Positions 45,200 to 58,188 of a stretch of DNA of 64,000 bases are shown piece after piece. The stretch's first letter is position 1. Each line of letters begins with the position of its first letter. The DNA lies in the NCBI RefSeq assembly GCF_000340215.1, contig NW_006921541.1, forward strand, positions 2,143,527 to 2,207,526. Reading direction: 5' to 3'. Source of the DNA: Pseudocercospora fijiensis CIRAD86. Taxonomy: Eukaryota; Ascomycota; Dothideomycetes; Mycosphaerellales; Mycosphaerellaceae. A program made the translations under genes and the position numbers. The notes beneath the pieces are model-generated. The model ran no database searches. It was not told the origin of the DNA and was given only the letters and a program-made list of their open reading frames with translations.

Positions 45200-46540
45200 G
45201 CGGCTAGCGGAGGGCCTCTAAGCCCGAGCCTAGGTAATTCTAGTACCTAAGGCGGGAACTTTAGCCCTCGAGGTTACCGCTTTAACCCGCACTATGTCGA
45301 CAACTTTTAGTTTAGCCGCTTACCCTATTATAGCCCGCAGCGTTCTTAGCGCTTAGAGAGGTTCGACCCGATAGACATTAGGTACTTCTACCCCGACGCC
45401 CTATACGCGGACTTAGATAGCTAGGACATTTATACGTACGGTAATAAGGTTATATTCACCTTAGTATACCTGTTCTTAGACGTAGCTTGCGACTACGCGG
45501 CGGTTAATTACGCCCGTATAGTACGTACTTAGCTTACGAAGTGCCTACGTAGAGCCGTATAGTAATAGTTTATCTACGAGCTAACGAGCAATAACCGCGA
45601 CACTATCCGCGGAGGAGAGGGCATTAAGCGCTAGTATAAGGCACTAAGGGACAAATTTAGCAGATCTATCGTCGAGGCCTAGGACAAGCTATACGCCGAA
45701 TCCTATACGGTATAGGACGTACGTAACCGTAGAGCACCCTAGTAGTTTATTATAAACTATATCTACTACGCGCGCGAGGCAGGTCTCGAGACAGACCCTA
45801 ATAGACCGTACGCCCTTCTCTACTAGGCATAGTTACGATTCGAGCCCCGCCTATAGAACAAGCTCGATAAGCCTTTACTAAGCGATACGATTTATACTTT
45901 CATACGAGCCGTTAAAGACAAGTATAAGGCATAGTGCCGTAGATATATACAGTCCGATAGCTACGGCATAGTACGAGGCTATAACAGATATAACGGTAAG
46001 TTATAATACCGAAACGCTTGTAATAGCGACCGGTACGCCGATTCTTCGGGCGCGTATCGCGATACTTCTAGTCGCGGTTACGCTAGTAGGTTCGACGATC
46101 GGTACGCCGTAGCAGCACGCGGATATCGCGACAATTTAGGTCGCGGTTACGCCGGCGGCTACGGCAATAAGCGCCCTAGAAATAGTAGCTATACTAATTA
46201 AAACTAGTATTAGCGCCGGGATTAAGGAAACGATAGGCAAGCCCTAGCGGGGGAAGGACGCTAAAAAGAGTACGTTTCTAACCGTAACAATCGGGTAGAG
46301 CTACGTAATAATAATCGGGGCTACGAAGCACGTAGTAGCAAGAATGCTAATCGTAGACGACGATAAGATAGGGGTACGCGAAACGACGTACGCGACACCT
46401 AGGGTTAGCAAGAACGCGGCCGCTAAGGCAATAAGGCCCCGCGCAACTATTACGCTAATAAGCAGGTACCGGAGCCTCTAGTCGAAGAGCCTATATCTAC
46501 CCTATAGCCGCATTTATACTTACGCCTACGATCTAGCTTA
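45200..46540 (+). pseudogene. gag of the nested element
   Basis: Translation through stops gives a capsid-like region (RYFYPDALYADLDS, VIFTLVYLFLDVACDYAAVN, RDTIRGGEGIKR, KALRDKFSRSIVEA), then a Gly/Arg/Tyr-rich stretch (SSRGYASRFDDRYAVAARGY, GRGYAGGYGNKRPRN) similar to RGG-type RNA-binding tails. No standard CCHC knuckle was recognised. The assignment rests on position before the protease and on composition. Confidence 0.6.
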
Positions 46541-46899
46541 CGCTACTTAGCGAGGCTAGTAAGCCTGCACTCTATACCGGCGTACTTTAACGACTAGGTA
46601 GACATCTACTATAGATTAGACGACGTAGATAATAACGCCTCTTCTTAGGACTCCGTATTAGTATACTATAGCGAAGTTCCGCTACTATCGCCCTTTTCCC
46701 TATACGTCGGCAAGCACCTTCCTCTAGCTATAGAACCCTTCGCTACGATACGGCCTTTAAAGTTCTTATACTCAAATTATAGCGCAAAGTTCGATAGTAA
46801 TAATCTCTTATAGAACTATAGACGCACTAAGTACGCTACGGAGCTAACGCCTAAGAAGGATAGCGTAGAGGAGGACGCTAGGCTTATTAAGTCCGCTAT

Positions 46900-49800
46900 A
46901 TTGCTAAAGGTTAAGGGAGGATACGCGTTTCGAAGCTATTATTATCTGCGTATAGTCGTGCGCCTATAGAAGGACGGCACGGAATACGCGGTTTGCCTAG
47001 ATACAGGCGCTACTATATTACTTATCGATAAGGCTTTCCTACGCTAGATACGCCCGGACATCGAGCGTAAGCGTTTAGTAGCTCTACTAAAGGTTAAGGG
47101 CGTAGGTTCGACGGACATTAGCGAGTACGTAGATCTCGATTTTTGGATACCGGGAATCGTTAAGGGCTCTAAGGTTATCGCCTATATGCGTTATAAGGTA
47201 CACGTCGTTAAGGAGCTTAGCGCTAAGTTTCTTATAACAATAGATATTATCGGCCTAGAGGGCATTAAGATTAATATACTATACCGTACCGCAACGATTA
47301 ATTCCTATAAAAAGGCGAAGATTCCCCTACTAGTAGGCCGCAAAGATTACGTTAAGTTCTGTACGGTTATACACTCTAGCGATAAGAACGTCGTTCTAGT
47401 ACCGTAGACTATAACCTTAGTGCCTGTCTAGTTTAGAATAGACCTTCCTACAGATCGAGACGTAGCCTTCTACCCGTAAAACTAGGAGCTTAAGAATAAG
47501 GCCCTAACTATCTACGCTACCGTCGTAGACGCTATAGTAAATTTCGTATAAGTCCGTAACGATACGGATTAGCTATAGACTCTACTACAATATACGAAGA
47601 TAGGGTATATACGCGAGTGTAACTACTACGGCTGCTACTATATCGCGCCTAAAGATTACGGCGCAGCCGGCCTTCCGCTACCGGACCTGCCGAACCCTAT
47701 AAAAGAGACCTAGCTTTTTAATAGCGTAACGGCCTACGGTACCGAAGAGTAGGTATAACTTATCGAGGCCGTAGTAAAGAAGCACGAGGACCTATAGAAG
47801 GATAAGGGTACTACGGTAGACATTCCTAAGTCTAACTACCTAGAAGTTACGCTAAAGCTAGGCTATAAGAACGATAAAGTTCCTATAGTAGCGTACCTAC
47901 TCTGCGCCCCCGATAAAGAAGTCGTAAATAAGACGTTCGACCCGCTATATGCATAAGGAAAGATATCCTTTACTACTAAGCCTACTCAATTTAGGTTCCT
48001 AGTCTTCGTAGTCTAGAAAACAATAATAGTAGACGGCAAGCTAGTCCGTAAAGGACGTACAGTCGTAGATATTAGAGGCCTAAACAAGATTACAGTTAAG
48101 GATTCTTATCCGCTCCCTAGACAAGAGGACATTATTAAGGCGCTACGCGGCTCTACCTATATTATAATAGTAGACGCCGTCGCGTTTTTCTATTAATAGG
48201 TAGTAGCCGAAAAGGACCGTAGCAAATTCGCGATTAACAGCTACCGCGGCTAGGAATAGATGTATATAGCTATTATAGGTTACTCGAATAGCGTATAATA
48301 TATCTAGCGCTAGCTTAACAAGATCCTTAAGCGATATAAATCCTACTACCGTACTTATATCGACAATATTGTTATCTACTCCCGCACCTTCGAAGAGTAC
48401 CTATAGTATCTAAACGCCGTATTCGAGTGCCTAGCAGGCAAGAACATTAGTATCGCACCGTATAAGTCGTTCCTCGTATATCTATCTACGAAGCTTTTAG
48501 GCTAACGAGTGTTAGGACTAGGATATACTACTTATAAGGAAAAGGTCTAGGCTATCCTAGACTTGAAATTCCCTACGACGCTAAAGGATATCGAATTTTA
48601 TTTAGGACTAACCGGCTAGCAACGCTAGCATATTCTATACTACTCTATAATTACGATGCTATTCGAGAACCGCAAGAAGGAGCTCTTACGCTTTAGCCTA
48701 GCTAATAAAGGAAATAAGCGCAAACGCTACGCTATAAGGACCCTAGCTTTCGACTCCGATAAATCGCTAGAAACCGAGCATAAGGCCTTCGACATCCTTA
48801 GACAGATATACTGTAATATTAAGTTCTCCTATTACGCGGACCCTAATCGCCCTATATATATCGACCTAGATACCTACGTAGGAGGATTCGCCGCAGTAGT
48901 ATACTACGTTAAGGGAGACCTAGAACTAACTATCGAGAATAGTAAGGCCGTACGCTTCCCGGCGGATTAGGTATAAGTTATTATGTACCTTAGTAAAGCA
49001 CTTACAGACGTAGAAAAGCGGTATCTAGCTATAGAACTCGAGGTTAGCGGTTTAGTCTAGACGGTACGTAAGGCACGGATAATCCTCTAGGCGGTACGCA
49101 AGCTAGTATACGTATTCTCCGACTATATAGCGGCCCTAGGCATTACTACGGCAGCGAGCCTTATAACGACTACGTCTACGGATAAGCTCAACCTTCGCCT
49201 AGTATAGGCTAGTTAGTACCTCTCTTAGTACCCTAAGCTTAAGGTGCACTACCGCCTAGGACGCCTTTATAGAATACCGGACGCCTTAAGTAGGCTCGTA
49301 GCGGATCTTAACCGGACAGCAGATTAAGCATATAATATACTAGATCCCCTAGTATACGACGATCCGGCGCCCGCGAATAATATAATCGACGCGTACTATA
49401 TATATCTATACGAAAGCGAGGGTGCGATTTGCTTTTACGCTACTATAATCGACGAGTACTCCGGCCGAACGTATACTTCTAACGAGCCTATAGTTTTCTA
49501 CTCCGTACTCGTAGAACTCGCTACCGAATTTAAGGACGACTTAAAGGCGGGATATACTAAGGACCCGCATTAGTCCGCAATCCTAGCTTAGCTAAACGCT
49601 ATAGAGGAACGCCGCCTATAAGCCGCCGCGGAGAGGACCCTAGACGCTAACGACAACCCTAATTAAGAGGAAGCGGATATTATAGGCGAGGCCGAGTCGA
49701 GCCTATTAGGACTTTGTTTTTTCCTACGCGACGACCTTATATATTTTAAGGACGACACCGACGGTAGAGAGAGGCTATATATCCCCCGCTCCCTATATAA

Positions 49801-51270
49801 GGAAGTCTTCTAAATAGCCTATAATTACTATTACTACGTAGGTTACTACCGCACTTACGCTCGCCTATACGCTAGCTTCTATATACGCCGGCTCGGGCGC
49901 GAGGTCTCTAAGTATATCGCTTATTGCTCCGAGTATATCCTAAACTAGACGCTACGCTATCCTCTATACAGTAAATTGCAACCGATTAAATACTAGCCTA
50001 TTCTATAGTACGCTATTACTACGGACTAGGTTTACGGCCTACTACCTAACAAAGACGGCTATAATAGTTTCCTTACCGAGACGTATAAGTACTCTAAGCG
50101 CGTTATGCTATACAAGTGCAAATTAACGTAGATAGCGTAGCAATACGGCAGCGACTAGATCTAGGGCTACGTCGAAATAGAACGCAACCTTCCGGCTATT
50201 ATAATCGGCGACCGGGACCCTATTTAGCTTAGTAACTTTATAAAAGCAGCCTTTAAGAAGTTAGGTACGAGGTTCTTCGCAACGACGGCGTACTATCCTT
50301 AGTCGGACGGCTAGTCTAAGCGAACTAATTAGACCGTAGAAATCGCTCTACGATTCTTTACCTCTAATTATCTAGATGCTAATTAGACGGACGCACTTCC
50401 GTATATCTAGGCCGAGCTTAATAACGCTAGAAATGCCTCGACTAGAGAGGTACCTAATATTCTAATTTAAGGATTTAAGACGAACCTAGACGCGCTAAAC
50501 CCCCTAACCGAGCTCCCTACTAAGGACTACTTAGCATTAAGATAGGAGGCACGCGACTAGGTAGTAGACTCTCTTACGTAGGCGGCAGCGATAATAAAAG
50601 ACCGATACGACCGCAAGCATCGCCCCATTTCCTTTAAAATAGGCTAAAAGGTACTACTTAAATTATATAAGGGATACCGCCTGCTAGGGAACCCTAATCG
50701 CAAGCTCTCCGTATAGCGTACTAGACTATTTAAGGTACTACGCCTAGTTAGCAACCTCGCGTACGAGCTCGACCTCCCCCTAGTAATGCGTATCTATCCT
50801 ATAATCTTAGTTTTGTAGCTAGAACTATACCCTAAGGGCCGTAACCTATACGACCGAGAGATGCTAAAGCCGGGCCTAGTAGACGAAGCACCCTTCGATA
50901 ACGACTATCTATACCTAAAAGCGCTATATTACAAGGTCGAAAAGCTCCTCGGACGTAGGATCTTAAGAGGCAAAACACAGTACCTAGTTAAGTAGCGTAG
51001 CTATAGTTACGCGCACAACGTTTAGTACGATATCGATAACCTCCGCGACTTAGCGGAACTTGTCTAGGAGTACGACCGCCTCTACCTATAATAAGCGTTA
51101 CGATAGTAAGCGTTACGCTAGCAAGCGCTATAATAGCAGGCACCGACAGCGCCGTCCCTAAACGCGCCGCAGTTAATAGTAGGAGAACTATAGGCTTAGC
51201 CTTCTTAGAGGCCTAGCTTACGTAACTCCTAAAGAACGGCTACCTAGAAGGTTAACTAAGCAGCACTATA
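46900..51270 (+). pseudogene. pol of the nested element (protease, RT, RNase H, integrase)
   Basis: The protease has EYAVCLDTGATILLIDKAFL at about 46,981-47,040, followed by the surviving 73-codon frame 47,186-47,407. Reverse transcriptase covers about 47,980-48,640: FLVFVV, VDIRGLNKITVKDSYPLPRQ, SYYRTYIDNIVIYSRTFEEY, LAGKNISIAPYKSFLVYLST. The catalytic Asp pair reads D-N. RNase H follows (HKAFDILRQI, the surviving 104-codon frame 48,656-48,970). Integrase runs about 49,740-50,620: LYIPRSLYKEVF, TTD near 50,020, IGDRDPI near 50,200, IALRFFTSNYLDAN. The C-terminal part (YDRKHRPISFKIG ... LGRRILRGKTQYLVK) continues to about 51,270. Confidence 0.82.
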
Positions 51271-51599
51271 CGCAATAATAGGCATCTCTATCGCAGCACG
51301 CTACGTTATAGCATTATTGTCTATAATTGAATTGTACCCTACTTTACCTTATTTTAAATCGCACCTTACTTTACTTTATTTTTAAAACGCAAATAGTTTA
51401 CTTTATTATCTTTCCCCTATTATTACTCTAATCCGACGGGCCGTACCGTATATGTAAATGGCGTAGCGTAGGCGAGATAAAGTTTGCGTTATAATAAAGC
51501 GGAACGCCCTAGTAACGCCCTAAAAATCTTTAGCTGCTACGCATATATTAAACTTAATACGATACTAACCTCCCCCTACCCTAGCGAACCTACGACTGC

Positions 51600-54500
51600 G
51601 CACGCCCTCTAGTAATATACCGCTACCCCGTCGGCAACCCTATTATATCGAGCGACGCCGGTACGCCTAGCGATATTACCGCGATAGTACGCTACCGCCC
51701 TTAGAATAACGACTACGGCCTGCCGCCTGTCGCCTTATACGTATACCGCTAGGACGAATTGTCCGACCCTAGCTAGACCTAGCTAAAGGAACGCCGCTAT
51801 AAGTCCCTATTATTCTTCGCCTCCTAAGAGCCTAAATTCGAGCTATATAACGACTACGCTACTACGCCGATAGAAGAAGCGTAGAGACTTAATTACGGTA
51901 TCCTAGTAGAGTAGGTACTAGCACTAGTATACCGCGAACTAGACTAGCCGCTACGCGACTACGTCGGCGAGTTTATAAGCGCTAAGATCTAGACGCGAAT
52001 CTATAATACGCCGATCCTACGAGTTCTTCTTTGCGGACGCGCTACTAAGATCTACCTAATTACGATCGCCGATTTTTTCCTATATAAGTACGGCTCCTAT
52101 CGCGCCTTTATTACGCGCATCCGCGCGTAGGACTATATAGAAGCTACGGACTTCGCCTTACTACTACTCGACCCGGAGCCTAGCGTAACAAACCGCAACT
52201 TATTACGACGTATTAAGATTATACTCTAGGAAAATACGAGCCTTCGTAGGTACGACAAGGACGACCGCTCCGAGTAGGCCTGTTTCTTTAGCGTACTAGA
52301 ATTCTGCTAGTTCCTCGACTAAGCGCCCGACGTATCCGACGCTAGCGACGAAGGCGCAGTCGTTATACTCCCTAACCCCTAGTATACGAAGCTTTTCTAC
52401 GACCTAGACGACATCCCTATATATATACGGAACTACGACATCTATTACGCTATCCGAACGCTATTACGACTTAATATCGGTATAACTAATTACCGGGAGA
52501 TAAGAGCGCTATATAGCGGAAACTACGTCTAGGCGGCGGCGCCGCTATTCTGCGTACTAGTAAAGTACGGTTTCTATTCTAACGCAATTAGCACTTTATA
52601 CGAGGTACTTAAAGACATGCCTAGATAGGATAATACTAACGTTAACCTTATCGCAGTCTGCGACTAGATCGCTTAGGTCGCGAGCTGCGACAATATAGAG
52701 TAGTACCTAAATCGCGACGACCTACTAGGTTAGTATCCCTTAGACTAGGCACTTACGGCCGAGCGGATACGTAACTAGCAAACGGCAGCGATGCATATAA
52801 AGGCACAAGAAAAGATTCTAGCTATAGAGCTAGTAGACCCTATTACCGGCGAAACAACCGCGCTACTATAGTGCCCTATATAGATCGCGTCGACGGCAGA
52901 CTTTTAAACCGAATGCCGGTACTAGCCCGAGCGTACGCTTATAGTCGTCTACGACTAAGATACTATCGTATAGAAGCGTAAGACGATTAGAGAGTAGAAG
53001 GATTATTATAATACGCTACGTAGCTACTAGGGCGACGAAGGCTTAAATCTAAATAAGAAGGCCCTACGATATAGGCAAGGCGCCGAGCTAAGCGAGACTA
53101 TAGCAAATAATAAGCAAGACGCGCTAGGTATAAACGCGGCGTAAGACAAGTAAGATGCTATCGAGCTATAGCCTGTAACGTCTAGTATAACGATCCTAAT
53201 AAAAGATACTAAGAAGTAGGACGTTATAGCGAATACCGAAGCTAATATACCGCTACCTAAGGGCCGTTACCTTAAGGACTCCCTACGGAAGCACTAGCCG
53301 ACGCTAATCTAGGCGGTGCTTGCGAATGTTTTCCTACGAAAGATAACGCTCGACGCTATCTATAAGGACGTCTAGACCCTCCTTAGATATACGATAATAG
53401 CGCGTTCCGTCGATAAGGAGCTCGGTAGGTAAGTAGAAGACGAGAATAGTATAGTAATTATAGTAGATAGCGAATAGGTGCTTACCTTATATAGCTAAGT
53501 AGTATATAAAAAAGCGGTAGGTAAGCTTCCCTAGGCGGATACTAAGCTATTACGAGATCGCCTATACTAGCTAAAGACTATTAATAAGCGATAACCGCAA
53601 AAGGCTACCGAGCAGCTACGACTACTAAAGGACGTTAGTAACGTAGAGGACGCCGCTACTAACAAGTTGCCGAAGGATATACCTAAGGACGCCGACTATA
53701 AGGAGGAGATAGATCTAGTCGCTATATTATCGACCGTAGTAGAAGGCAAGGCTCTAGGATAGAACACCGAGATATAGAACCCTATAGAGGTACAAGAACG
53801 CAATAAAGAGCTCTAGGAGGTAGTAATAGAGGCAATTTTAGTCTATATAATAGAGCCTATAACGGTAGTATAGCTAACCGAGGCCGTCCCTATCGCGTTC
53901 CTAAATATAAAGACCGTACTAGACGCTAAGTTCGCGTAGGAGTTACTAGAAGCTAACGTCGGTATAAGCCTTACCGAGGTAGGCGACGCGTTTATTCTAA
54001 CCTCGAAAGATAGGTTAGGGGCGAGGATTCGCGTAATAGAAACTACCTACTTTAATAGTAAGTGCAATCTAGGATAGTACGTTATAGCGAACGACCCTAA
54101 GGCGGAAACGCTTACGTAAACGTGCGACAAGGAGACCGAGTATAACGATGCCCTAGCCCCTATCGACTATAACTCCCTAGTACGCGAGAACCCTAATAGC
54201 GGCGACGACTCTCTAGCACGCGTCGACGCTTACTACGATAGTAACTCTCTAGTATACTAAAACGTAGACAATAGCGACGACTTATAGTACGGCGATTAGA
54301 ACGACGGTAAGCGACCGCAATATCCGATCCTAGACGGCGTCGATATAAATAGAGATATTCGAGACGCTATAAAGGCATTAGGCGCCCGCTAGCGCACCGC
54401 CGCCTTCTTCTATATAACGACGGTAAACGCTATTAAGGTCGCTATAAAGGAGGATAATAACATTATCGAGCGTATTATAATAATAAACAAGTTAGCCTAT

Positions 54501-56760
54501 ATAGGACAAATTACGCTCTAACTAGTATACGAATACCAATTCCTTAGCTCGGTATATAAGACTGCTTATATAAACGAGTACTTTAAAGAATTTATTAGCG
54601 ACTTTTACCCTACTCCGGTACCTAGTATAGACTTATATAGTAGGCTCTAAGCTATATTCGACCGCGTCTAGGGATACTATAGAGGCCCGCTAGTCTTAGG
54701 ACCGACCCTATTACTTTATACGCTACTATAGACGCGTACGGTAGTAGAGTACGACGCTAATCCCCTAGCCGCTAACTATAAAAACGAGATATCGGACGAG
54801 TCTACCGATTACGCTAAGCCTACCGACGACGCCGATCCTACTATCTACGATAAGCCTACTAACGATACCGAGGACAATTAGGACGCTATATAAGCCAATA
54901 CTAAGGACGCTAACGTTTAGAACCTTATATAAGCCGAGGACTACGTCGATAACGCTAGCGACGGATCTGCTATCGACGACGAGATAAATATACCTAAAGG
55001 ATAAGAGGAGGACGACGATAAGGAGGACGCCTTAATAGACGTAGAGGAGAATAAGTAGCGCCGTAGAGCGGCTAGAGCAGCTAAGAAGGATAAGAGCAAG
55101 GTAGATAAAAACGACGATTAGGAAGACGGAGTAGTAGATAAGAAGAAGGTACGCCGTAGAGCGGTTAATATAGATAAGGATAAGAACTTCTAGCGCTCTA
55201 GTATATAGTATACTAGTATAGAAGACTAGTTAGAGTCGCAGTATTAAGCTAACATAGTAGTACTAATATATAACGCGCTAGGATTTAAGACAATAGACTA
55301 TATACTACCGACAGGTACCCGCTTATCCGACTTTAAACTTAGAATAATATACCGCAAGGTCGACGATACTACTATCGGCTTAAAGGATCTCGGAAAGTAG
55401 TATACGTACTCCGTCGAGGCATAGGGATATCCGCGCTCTAAGCGTAAGCTAATTAGCCCGCTATACCTATACTATAAGTAGCATCCTAACGGAACACACA
55501 AGATTGCCGCTATTACCTATCGCACTATTCTTATAGGCAGCGGCACCTTCCGCTATAAGGCCCTAGATTAGGTTACCTAGACGCATATCGATAATATAAG
55601 CAACTAGGCGATAATTACGACTATAATGCTACTAGATATCGAGGGCGAAACTAAGCTAGTTACCTCTTTACGCTAATAGCAGGCGCGCTAGCGGAAGTAC
55701 TATAAGGACCCAAACTACGACCTATATAAGAAGTAGCTCTAAATTATTTCTCTGTCCTACCTTACCTTTAAGGCCGCTACGGTAGAGTAGCTAACAGAGA
55801 TCGATGTCGAGGTAATCCTAGACTACGCCCTTACGAATATATAGGCCTATAATACGACTAACGAAGATAGTATACTAACGGATGTCGCGCTCGACTATTT
55901 CCTACGTATAGTATATCTCTAGCTATAATTAGGCCGTACGCCGAGCGTAGACCGCGATTAGGTTGCTACCCGTAATAAGAAGGGCCTACTACTAAAAGAT
56001 ATTAAGTACGATTACGCTACGGAGGACGCAGATCTAGTAAAGTTATGCCGCGGACTAGGGCGTATAGGTATTACGGGACGATACTAGTCGCTTACTAACG
56101 AGTAACGCGCCGACCTATACCTCTATCTGCCGGACGAGCTCGCTATAGCCGTTAAGTCTAAGACTCTCGTTAGTACCGTAGCTGCTAACGAAGAAGCGCT
56201 AGCTACGCCGCAACTATCGGAGAAGCGTAAGACTAAGTCGCGGTACGGCGCCGCCGACGCCGGTACTCTCGCCCTAGCCTCTAAAGGTAAGGGTAAAACC
56301 TTCTCCCTACTAAAAGGCAAGGACAAGAACAAGCTACCGAAAATCTAGACAGGCTAACCCTTCGTACGCGCCTTATCCCTACTAGCCTCGGCACCTGCCT
56401 CGATGCCTATATCCGAAACGCTAAAGCAAGTCTAGCACGTCGGCGTATATAAGATATAAGACAAGAGCGGCGGAACAAAGCGCAAGCGAGCTAGTACTAG
56501 TACCGGCGAGACATTTAACTAAAAGAGACGACGCTAATATACAAACTTTATAACTAGCTCCGATACTAAGGCTACGCTAAAGTCGGCTACTAAGAAGACG
56601 CGCGCTAAACTAGTAGACTTAGACTAAGAAGAGAAGGATATACTCGAGACGACGAGAACGTATAATACGAATACGAGCGGTAAGGAAAACGAGTAGAAGC
56701 GGAAGGAGTATATAAGAAGGGGTTTAGCTAATATAGTACGCTAGCCTTCGTTCTATCGGA
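51600..56760 (+). pseudogene. Extra coding-like region of unknown function inside the nested element
   Basis: Between integrase and 3' LTR, and after a non-coding spacer at about 51,300-51,590, the plus strand again reads as long frames broken mainly by TAG/TAA. Segments include GEFISAKI, TRIYNTPILRVLLCGRATKI, KLFYDLDDIPIYIRNYDIYY, LLRLNIGITNYREIRALYSG, AITYRTILIGSGTFRYKALD and a Lys/Ser-rich end (SEKRKTKSRYGAADAGTLAL). Acidic/basic low-complexity stretches lie at about 54,750-55,200. No known domain was recognised. At least two separate frames are likely, because the phase changes between about 53 and 55 kb. Confidence 0.5.
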
Positions 56761-56769
56761 CGGGGGTGC

Positions 56770-56883
56770 TATTACGGCAGGGACGGTACGCTAGCTAAGC
56801 CCGGTACATACTTTCCGTAGAACCGTAGATACTTACCCTAATACGATACTATTACCTAACTACTAATCGTCCCTCGCGTAACA
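56770..56883 (+). repeat. 3' LTR of the nested element
   Basis: It begins TATTACGGCAGGGACGG (the TG end is changed to TA) and ends CGCGTAACA. Partner of 43,083-43,196. Confidence 0.9.
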
Positions 56884-56888
56884 CTATT
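56884..56888. repeat. Right target-site duplication of the nested element
   Basis: CTATT, pairing with CCGTT at 43,078-43,082. The outer element's frame resumes immediately after it. Confidence 0.7.
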
Positions 56889-57834
56889 ATAGCTATTTCG
56901 AGTACTTAGTTATACTATTCGGTTTAGCTAATGCCCCTACAATATTCTAGTCCTACATTAATCGAGCCCTTTTAGGCCTATTAGACTATCTCTATATAGT
57001 TTACCTAGATAACATCCTAGTTTATATATATTTACCTAATATTGCAGAATACTAGGCCGTAGTACGTAAGGTCCTCGACCGCCTACGAGCCTATAGACTA
57101 TATTACAAACCTTCTAAATATACCTTTGCTGCTAAGGAGGTGTCCTTCCTTAGCTTCCTCGTATTAACTAAGGGTATTAAGGCTAATCCTAATCGGATCA
57201 AAACTATTACTAAATAGCCTATTCCTACGTTAATTAAGGAACTGTAGTCGTTCCTCGGCTTCGCTAATTTCTATCGTCGCTTTATTAAGGGCTATTTACG
57301 GCATATAATGCCCCTAACTAAGCTTACTAAAACTAAGGCTAACCCGTCTAGAGAATTTAAATAGACTAACAAGACACAAGCCGCTTTTAACAGTCTAAAG
57401 AAGCGATTTACTAAAGTCCCCTTACTATACTATTTTGTACTAAGCAAGCAGATCCGAATTAAGACTAACGCTTTACAGTTCGCTATATCGGCTATTATAT
57501 TATAGCAATTAGATAATAACTATTACTAGTACCCGATTGCCTTCTTTTTACGAAAGATAATCGATATAGAGCGTCGCTACGAGACCTACGAGCAAGAGCT
57601 CCTAGCTATTATCGAGGCCTTTAAGTATTAGAGGCACTATCTCGATAGTATATAGCATACTATTTAGGTCTATATAGACTATAACAACCTCCGTAGCATT
57701 ACTAAGGTTACTAGGGTTATAGGTCGATAGGCTAGATAGGCCGTCTATCTCGCCGGGTTTGATTTTAATATATTATATCGGCTAGGCGTAAGTAACCCTA
57801 CTAATAGCCTATCGAGGCGACCTAATTACGATAG
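56889..57834 (+). pseudogene. pol part 2 of the outer Gypsy element (rest of RT, RNase H)
   Basis: The interrupted reverse transcriptase resumes: FEYLVILFGLANAPTIF, then [60 protein letters not shown], then RNase H (LQFAISAIIL, YETYEQELLAIIEAFKY, YIDYNNLRSITK) and VSNPTNSLSRRPNYDS. No integrase follows because a third element begins at 57,835. Stops at Trp and Gln positions are RIP-type (two mid-motif residues read as stops and were skipped here). Confidence 0.8.
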
Positions 57835-58142
57835 TGTAAGAACCTAAGCAAGTGAAGTCTCCTGTCCTGCCTTAGCAAGCCTATGTAACAATTATGTAAT
57901 ATCATTACGTGCAGTACGATGCAGCCGCGCTAGCGATAAGCTTGCTTAGCGTATGCGCGTAATGCTCGATTACTCGTACGGACATGCTCGGTAGCCGGCA
58001 CGGCAGATATGCTATCCGTGCTAGGCCTAGTTAATAGTAGTCGCTCTGCCCTGTTCTGAAAAAGGCACGGTTTAGTTCTACTATCTACTACTAAGATTAG
58101 TAGAGGGTATTCTATACGTTGCTATATACCTATTTTCTTATA
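57835..58142 (+). repeat. 5' LTR of the third element
   Basis: It begins TGTAAGAACCTAAGC and ends TTCTTATA; TGTAAGAA and TTCTTA(C/T)A are 8-bp inverted ends, with one C changed to T. The first 230 bp contain many intact CpA and TpG dinucleotides, unlike the coding part of the same element. Confidence 0.75.
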
Positions 58143-58188
58143 GTTCTAAACCGTCTACCCTTCGTAGCGGCCTATAGAACCCCGAAAG

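Larger units (their letters stand above)
43083..56883 (+). mobile_element. Nested 13.8-kb Ty3/Gypsy retrotransposon
   Basis: A complete element with 114-bp LTRs inserted into the reverse-transcriptase gene of the outer element. Each LTR carries TGTTACG/CGTAACA short inverted ends (one end of each LTR changed to TA by RIP). Order: long leader and gag, aspartic protease, reverse transcriptase, RNase H, integrase, then about 5 kb of additional coding-like sequence before the 3' LTR. The size is large for a fungal Gypsy element and the LTRs are unusually short for it. Confidence 0.88.
40600..57834 (+). mobile_element. Outer Ty3/Gypsy element, split by two younger elements
   Basis: The element's gag, zinc knuckle, protease and first half of reverse transcriptase lie at 40.6-43.08 kb. 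The second half of reverse transcriptase and RNase H lie at 56,889-57,834. The 13.8-kb gap is a younger inserted element, and another element begins at 57,835. LTRs of the outer element were not identified; its 5' end is probably between 40.2 and 40.6 kb. It appears somewhat less RIP-mutated than the inserted element, since it keeps more CAA/CAG codons. Confidence 0.8.
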
